Origin: Hetaerina americana
Taxonomy: Eukaryota > Arthropoda > Insecta > Odonata > Calopterygidae
NCBI GenBank assembly: GCA_022747635.1
Contig: JAKTNV010000003.1
Coordinates: 27,233,830 to 27,297,829, forward strand
Reading direction: 5' to 3'
DNA length: 64,000 bases
The position numbers and the translations under genes are program-made. The notes beneath the pieces are model-generated. The model did not search any database, was not told the DNA's origin, and was given only the letters and a program-made list of their open reading frames with translations. This document shows, one piece after another, positions 25,301 through 34,300 of the stretch; position 1 is the first letter of the stretch, and each line of letters starts with the position of its first letter.

Positions 25301-28300
25301 TTCACCGCAAGTTTATTCACATTGGAATTATTTTTAGAAACAAGGGCTGGATAAAATTATGCACAAACACTTATTACCACCATAATTAGTAAGGAAATCT
25401 TAAGTGATAGAATGCCAGATTTAATTTTGAATGGTGAATAATTTGAATAAATTGATTTGCCTTTGCATTAAGTAGATTTTGGTTCAAAATCTTCTTTTAC
25501 TTGAAGCTAATCCTTGAAATATCAGAAAATAAATTAATTGTGAATATAACACGTGTATTTCGTGTTCAACTGAACATGCACAATGAGTGCATGCTGTCAC
25601 TCTTACCACCCATTAAAATTGTGCTTAAAACTAATTTATTTACTCAATTGATAAACAAATATAATGCTTTGCCTCACTCTTGAAGCAAAGCATTATATTT
25701 TTATATATAAGTCTTACCATTCATTGCCATTTTTTTTGCATATCACCTGTAGAAAAATTTTTGTTCTAGTTTTTTAGGGGATTATTATTGTTATTATGGG
25801 TATTCTACCAGTTAAGCTAGGTTTTGGATGGATACATCCATTACAATTGTCCATTTATACATGTAATTGTCTCCCCTAACAAAATTATTTAAATTAAAAA
25901 ATTATTTAAGTTAAAAAATTTAAGAATTTAAAAATTATTTAAGTTAAAAAATTTAAAAAATCCAACAGTAAGGATATTTATGGTCTTTCTAACTCCCTAA
26001 TAAAGGACATTATTGTGCTCATTGCGGAACCATTAGCAATGTTAGTCAATTTATGTTTTGAGACAGGAGATTTTCCAACAGCTCTAAAATATTCCAAAAC
26101 AGTACCTGTCTATAAGAAAGGTGATAAAGATGATTTAGCTAACTACCGCCCCATTTCCATAGTCCCCGTTTTTGGTAAAATTTTTGAAGCTATTATGAAA
26201 GATCAAATATGTAATTTTTTTGAGTTAAATAATCTCTTTTCCAAATCCCAGTATGGCTTTCGATCTGGGAAATCTACAATTTTGGCAGTAGAGTCCATAG
26301 TTAATTATGTCATTAATGCATTTGAAGAAAAGGAATCAGTCTCAGTGACACTATGTGATCTTAGTAAGGCCTTCAACTGTGTTAATCATTCAATATTACT
26401 AACAAAGCTAGAATATTATGGTATTAAGGGAGTTGCACTGAAACAAATGAAGTCATATTTGGATGATCGCCACCAATTGGTTGAACTTGATGGCTGTCGG
26501 TCTGCAGCTCTTAAAGTAAAATGTGGTGTACCACAGGGCTCTGTGCTTGGCCCAGTACTTTTCATTATCATAATTAATGATTTGCCCTGTAATATGAAAC
26601 CTAGATCTGTTTTATATGCTGATGACACTACTTTTGTGCAAAAGTGTCAACATCTAGAAGATGCAAAGTTACGATCTAGCGCTACCCAAAAACAGGCTAA
26701 GGAATGGTTTGATGTTAATCATTTACAATTAAATACTAACAAAACTCAGCATATTGTGAGCAGTCTTAAATCAAAAATAACTGATATTGAAACTGCTAAA
26801 ATACTAGGAATTTATATTGATACAAAACTTAATTGGGAGACTCACATCAGTCAGGCCTGTAATAAACTTAGTAAAGCTGTTTATATGTTAAGAAATCTCA
26901 ACTTTATCATTTCAAATGAGTATCGTTTAACACTTTACCATGCCTTCTTTCAATGTCATTTGAATTATGGTGTTGAGTTGGTCATTCCCCTCATGTTAAA
27001 CAAATTTTGCTACTGCAAAAGAGAGCTATTCGCTCTCTTGCTAATATACCACCACGTGATTCCTGCAAACCTTTTTTTATTAGGTATAGAATCATGACTG
27101 CATTTTGTTTGTATATCTTTAAGGCTCTGATTCATGTGAAAGTTAATCTAGAAACTTACCAATTAAGATCCAACCTCCATAACTATTCCACAAGAGGTAA
27201 ATCGAATCTAAATACTACTTATTGTAGATTGTCATCAACTTACAACACATTTCACAATATGAACATACGACTGTATAACTATCTGCCTACTCAGTTGAGT
27301 ATCAGATGGTATCCAGAGTTTCCAGAATAGGGTATATACCTGGTTACTTGCTCACCCACTATACTCATTGGATGAATTCTTTTGTGACAATTTTCATCAC
27401 ATTTAAGAAAGTATGTTTATATGTTAAATAATACTTATATTGACGACATTTAATATGGTTTTACCATTTTTAAAATGAATAAAGTATTATTATTATTATT
27501 ATAATACAACGTTGCATCCAAAGCAATGGTAAACCATTCTTTAATTCTGCAAACAGTAAAATCTCATACAATGAGTATAATTCGTGCCGCAATCTATCTC
27601 TGAAAGCAAAGCATTCGTTTAGTGAAACAATTTTTCATGTATAAATAAATAGGAAATAAGATCATGCATTCCATGCTGGAAAAAATAATTGTGTGCAAGG
27701 TTTATTCAAAGCAAATTATATATACATATTGAAATTAAATTTAAAATACTTCGCCTTTCCACATAAACCACTTTTATTACTACCTAGGTTTCGTTATGGT
27801 ATAACATCATCAGGTCATGACCTGACCATGACCTAGGTTTCGTTATGGTATAACATCATCAGGTCATGACCTGATGATGTTATACCATAACGAAACCTAG
27901 GTAGTAATAAAAGTGGTTTATGTGGAATGGCGAAGTATTTTAAATTTAATTTCAATATGAAGAATTTCCACCAAGTGACGCCAGAAACTGTTTCATTTAT
28001 ATATACATAGTTAAGGATCATGTTCATCTTTTCTTTTATCATGGAATGAAGCAACCAACAGTGCGAACTCGATTTTTAAAGAATCAAAATAAAATTTCAA
28101 TTTTTAATGATACATGCCTAAGTCCTTATTATTAGAAAGCTGTCTAGATTCATTTTTTTGCAATGCTGCAAAATTTGTAAAATTGATACTCAGCATTATC
28201 ATTTCAAAATTTCTGGCATGGATACCCACTGCCTTATTAGGGCGATGCTTCATACACCTAGTAAAATGCAACAATTTCCCATGAACTCCACATCTAATTC

Positions 28301-31300
28301 AGCCTGCTGTTTGGGACTTGAAGGCTGGTGGACTTTCTGAATGATAAACAAACTGGGATTTCATTTTGAAATTGCCTCTTACATTGGCACAAAATAGTAA
28401 CATGAGACAGCCTTTCATTAGCTTGTGGCTGGCCAAAGCATTCTCCTCTACTCTTACGGTTACAAATAGAGGTTTGCTTGGGCATTTCCTAGAAGAGACC
28501 CATCTCCTCACAATTAAGTTCCAGCTGCGGCAGTTAACCTGAAGAATCTATGAGTTTCTAGAAGTTACGTATGAAGTTCTCTGCTGCCTTTAAGTCAGAG
28601 TTTGCTGCTTCCCCTTGTCTCACAATGCTGTGAATGCTCGTCCTTCTCTTAAACTTCTTGGACTACAGCCCTTAAATACTTAAATTTTTATTCTCGTGTT
28701 ACTATTAGTATCCTCTTCTGGGGTTCCTCTCCCCATGTGGGCATAATCTTCAAAATCCAAAAGAGGATTATACGTATTATGAGCAATGCTCCTTGCAATG
28801 CACCATGTAAACCTCTCTTCAAAAGACTTTGTTTATTACCAGTATTTTGCATATATATATATTTAATGTCATCTTGCATGCAAAGGGTGATTTTTCTCAG
28901 TACAAGTCCAACCACGATTACCATAGTCACAAAACAAGAACCTGCAATCACCTGCGCCAGCCACTTGTCAGAACACACAATACTGCTCATGGACCCAAAG
29001 CAATGGGCTTAAGATTATTCAATAAACTTCCCCATGAAATCAAATATGAAACAAAAGTACCTTTTTTCAAGAAAAAGCTGTTCAACCTATTTAAAAATAA
29101 TATGTTCTATTCTGTAAATGAATTCCTGGAATTGTAGCGACATATCAATTCCGGCTTAACTAATTAATACGTAAATATACTAGTGCATTGGTGTGTGTGT
29201 GTGCATTATTTATATTTATATAATATTGGGACGGCACAATAGAACACAAATAAAATAGTAACATTTGAAAGGACACTCATACGGTAAATTTTTTTAGCTT
29301 TCAGCCTGCCTCAATTAAGACTGTCTGACTTCAAGTTAGTCTTACTTGAAGAAGGCCTCGAAGAAGGCCGAAAGCTAAAACAATTCACCGTGTGAGTGTC
29401 CTTTTAAATGTTAGTATTTTATTTGTGTTCTATTTTTAACTGCAGCTTCCTCCATGCTGGTTTTGCCTTATATTTTTCCCACCTCTGTTTATTTTTTAAC
29501 TCTTCATGCATTCTTCTTCCCAATTCTCTGTGTATATACTTTCATTTCCATTTCTTGTCTTTCAAATCCTCTCATCTGTAATTTATGGGTTGTAATCTAA
29601 TAATAGTGTGAAGTGATAAGCTTGAGCACATCAAAGATGAGAACTAGGGATTAATGCTAGGGATTCAATAAATCTTTAATTCTCTTTTTCAAAGTAAATT
29701 TTTCAAATTCAATATGAAGAGATTTATCTATGTTCAGGATGAAAAAGAGTTTCATTTACATTTTGGAATGTTTGAAGTGCAATGTCATCATTTCAGGATG
29801 GCATTTCACTTCAAATGAGAGTAAAAGTCATCTTTATATAATATATTCTTTTTTGTTTGATAGGTATATGTATTTGTTACATTTAATAATAAAATCACAA
29901 TATAAATTATTTGGTATGAAAAATTTAAAAATAAATGTGTAATATATTAGTAAGAAATAATACCCCAAATCATAGTGTTTTTTAACAATGGCATTAGCAT
30001 TAATTCATGTGCTGTATATTCATTAGTTTTTAACAGTACTTTTCAGTATTTTCAACTAATTCATTTTCCTTGTGAATGGTTTTAAGTCTATACTATAAAT
30101 TAACCTACTTTCAAAATTTATTGTGGACACACTGAGCCAAAAAATGATTGAAAAAGCTGATATTAATCTGTAATTCATGGATAATCATTGATTATATTGA
30201 TGTTTCTAATTATGAAATAGATTCTTATGAATTCATTGGCAAAAATGTTTACAAATTTTTGGAGTGAGAATAGGTATCTTGTTATCAATAGCATAGGAAG
30301 TACTGTCAGCCAAAATGATAGGCATGAAGCTGTTTGATGGCAAACTCATCACTAAGATACCATTCCCCCTTGATGAGTAATTTTTTACGTGATCAGTGGC
30401 TGCCTGTAATGTTCAACATGTATTACAATTCTTTTGGTTGGTCGGCACATTTGGTCGACTCACTGATTTGGGTTTGATTTATTTTTGCTTGAATCTGGGA
30501 GGTATTTTGCAGAACTCTATTATTAATATTCTCACAGAGTTATATAATCTCTGTTGCATTGTATCTTAATTGAACGGTAATATCCATATTAGTCATATCC
30601 TTCTCTTGCTTGACTACAGATATTAGGCACTTTTCAAGCTATATCACAAGTTAGTAATTTTTTCCTGGATATGTCAATTTTTGGACATTTAAACTGTTTT
30701 GATTCCTGGTCAGTACACACCAAAAATCTTAAATATGTGTTTCATGTTAGTTGGTTCAGTTATTGGTCACTCACATTAGAAAATTAGACAAATATTTTAA
30801 TATTTTTAATTGAATATGTTATGTATTAAAAGAGACCTGATTGTTTGCATTTATGTTTTAAGAATGTTTTGTTTAGATCAGGGATGGCTTGTTCGTCATC
30901 TATTACTTGTGAAATAATGTTATTGAGCATTTATTTAGCTAGATGAAAGTATACTTGTTGGATCTTGATATTGTCATCTCATTTACTATTTCTAATTTCA
31001 TTAACATCAATCATTATTTTATTACAAATTATTGTCAATCAATAAATATTATTTGATAAATTTTTTCAGGTCATTCCTGGAAGTCTTCTCGAAATTACTT
31101 TGAATGATCTTCATCAGTTAGGAATGCAGACCTTCTTAACCTCTCTTAAAGGAGCAGTGAACCAATTATGTGATAAAATTGAACCACCACCACCAGATCT
31201 TTCCCCACCCCCTGGACTTGGGCATGCATTAGCAATGTTGAAAGATGTCCTGTCGGTTACTAGTGTTGGAGAAGATCGCAAAAATGATCTTTTAAAGGTA

Positions 31301-34300
31301 ATTAAAATAAACTATCGGTTGAGAATCATTTCTGTAGTTCAAAGGATATAAAACATGTACTTCCGGAGTCAAGCTTCTGACGAAAATTATTTTATTGCGC
31401 CACCCTCCACCCACTCTGTAACTTCGAGAGAGCACTTGGAAAACTCAGTTAAAAATACAATGGCAGTTATAGCCCCTGAATACAATTTTAAGTATTTCAC
31501 TTGGTGCGTAAAATGGTCTTTAAAGAGGAGAGTAGGCACTTGAAAATGTACACAGTTTTCATTGTTTTACTCCTCTTCTCTAGGTCAGCCTCCACTGCCT
31601 GCCTCCCCAACTCAAAATTTACCAATTTATACGGCCTTGACTTCTCATTTGTGTACCTCATTTATAGTGGTTAGCATAATGGACATTAAGGTTGTTTTCA
31701 AAATCTAACAACGGAATAGTAAATGATATGGTTAGGGTAAGTAAGCTTCCTTCTTAATATGCTTTAGGAAAAAGCCCTGCATTAAGTTGGTCGGCCAACA
31801 ATATTGGTCTGCAAAAGTGTCAAAAAAATGTGTAACAGTTCATAATTCAAGATTAACATGGATGCTACATCCATTTTTACTTTCTCCTATGATTTCATGT
31901 AGACCATTGATCTAGCAAAAAGAAATTATGTTTTCTGGGATGGAGTTTTTGTGTAAAAAAATCAAGAGCAGAAATAAGATGTCTTCATAATGATTCTGTA
32001 ACTTTGCACTAAGTGAACACTTCACAATCTTGGGGAAAATATCCTAATAAACTATACGGTAGAGTGTCACAGGACCAGGTAATGGCTTATGGTTTCACTG
32101 TGGACATTTTATCCTGTGGACCCAAAAGCATTTAAGTACAATACTTTTCATCAAGAACTGCTCTTGGCCTCTTTTTATTCAATACATCTAATCAAGCTAG
32201 ATCAAAATAATAAGGCTCTACTCTGTTAGGCAAATTATGAATGCTTAATAGGCTATATGCAATAAATGATAATACACTATCCAAAAAGAATTCACATTAA
32301 AAAATAGGCTTTTTTGCTTTCTCATAATAAGTAATGATTTCATAGTTCAAATCAACTGTTTCAACTCAACCATTAATGATTACTTCACAATTATGACAGC
32401 TATATATGAGGCATTGTATCTCCTTTGTTACTGAATAAAGTCACCCCAAAGTTGGTACAGTGAAATCTGTGTATATTGGGTAGGTATTTTCATCCATCAG
32501 GTGTTCCAAATAAATTTGGTTGCAGGAATGCTAAATTTTTGGAATTTTATATCTTAGGAAATGAAAAGCTCTCTTTAATGTGCCTTACCATTCAATTGAG
32601 AAACGCAACTGGTTTCAGTGTGCCCACAACATTCTTTATAGTGATCAAAACCAATCAGTTTCTTTAATGGAAGATCAGTATTTCTTTCCTTTTTCTATTA
32701 CTGCATCTTTTACTTATTTGAATGATTATTATTAAAATCATATGTTAAAATTTGACTGCTTAGTTAGGTAGTAAAATTAATTTTAACTGTGATATCTGGA
32801 CATAAAAGGGAACACAAATAAACTGAAACATGTACCTACTATGGATTTTCCATTCCATTATAATAGAATATAATCCATTCTAAGTATAAAATACTGGAGA
32901 AAATGTGGGATAATTATGTAAAGAGAAATATGGGTGGCCATACAGTGTTTTCTTTGGTTTACTAATCTTTACTGTGGATGCAGTGAAAGAAAAACCGTCT
33001 GCCATTCACCAATTTTGAATGAATATTTTAAAATGTAGTGTAAAACTGCTTCCTAGTTTCCAGTTGCATGACACAACTCACCACTTATGAAAATTTACTC
33101 ATATGCCCAAAACCTACTTAGGATCATCAGTGGACATAGTTTTTAAATGGAATCACAGTGCTTTCCTCCTGGATCCATTGGCAAGATAAGTCCCTCTACA
33201 AGCTGATTAGTCTTTTTCCTGAATTAGCCTTTGACATTTTTATGAAGTCCAGTCAGAGAGAAGAAGAGTTGCAGTCAGAGACAGATTGGTTTTGAATGTC
33301 TCCAGTTTTGAATGAAGATGTGCCATTAGGAGGTTTTGCTAGTTTCTTACAGCAAGGAATCTCATTTACAGATGAAACTCATCTTAGTGCAAGTGCCGCA
33401 AAATTTTCCATTGTCAGCATGTATTCAGGCAAATATGTTTAACTGCCTATAATAGTAAGTGGATGGTTGTCAATAGAATGGAAATTCTTTCTCCACCAAT
33501 GAGTGTAGGGTGGGAAACTGTTCAACTCAGAGTGCCAGAAGATTTTAGGCCAGTCAATTCTAGAAGATGGAAACTTTAAATGCTCATCCTGGTTTAATAT
33601 CTCCCAGTGACTTACAGCCATCCCAAGCCTTAATGTTAGTGCATCATACTCAATCCTGAACTCAGTGGTTTATCATAAACCCAATTATGGTATTACTGTG
33701 ATTAATTACTGCTGACTTCAATTAGGGAAATGTTATTTTTCAGATTGTTGCACTGGTTACAGATCCTTTACTGCAAGCAATTAACCTGAGTGCTTCAAGA
33801 TTGCCAACTACTGATATGGCTGTTTATCTTCTAAACTGTATTTATCATATACAGTCCACACTTTCTCTCTATGAATTCATGGATGAAAGATTAGAGAGGC
33901 TGCAAGTAAGTATTTCTGTAGTTTTACTTGATTTTTTGCCCAACTACCTCAGATCAGGTGACACAGTAGTCCATTTAGTTAATAATGATGAGCTCTAAGT
34001 TCAAGCCTAGATGATACTAGTTTCTGCCGATCTGTGTGGTTTTGTTCGTACCAGATCAATGCTCAGTAGTGAACTCTACCATTATCTATCAAACCTGCCT
34101 TTGAGATGATTACTTCGTGTGGCTGGTTACAATATATTACTTGCCACAAGGCATGTCAATGAGCAAATTGTAAATAAGGTTGGATATACATAACGAGCAT
34201 TAAAATTGAGATTACATGAATTATCTTGATCCTATCTTTTCAGCTTAGCCCTAGGGCTGGGTTTTGTCTTCATGTGCAGGCCCTCATCAATAGAGGGTGT

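Larger units (their letters stand above)
27725..27959. mobile_element. Palindromic retroelement remnant with three hammerhead-like cores
   Basis: Left arm starts at 27725 (CATATTGAAATTAAATTT) and right arm ends at 27959 as its reverse complement. The central part from 27831 to 27906 is an essentially perfect palindrome around GTCATGAC (27863-27870). The left arm carries a direct duplication of about 48 bp, so the core unit occurs twice on minus (27782-27818, 27831-27866) and once on plus (27867-27906). GACGCCAGAAAC downstream matches the 15771-16060 element. Confidence 0.6.
25115..31069 (+). other. COG6 intron 7 (6.0 kb)
   Basis: Holds an AT-rich duplication (25884-25962), a large sense-strand LINE (25963-27506), a palindromic hammerhead-bearing element (27725-27959), a second LINE fragment (28695-29137) and another hammerhead-like inverted repeat (29239-29433). 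The 29440-31069 stretch is very AT-rich and almost without CpG, and shows nothing else. Confidence 0.75.
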
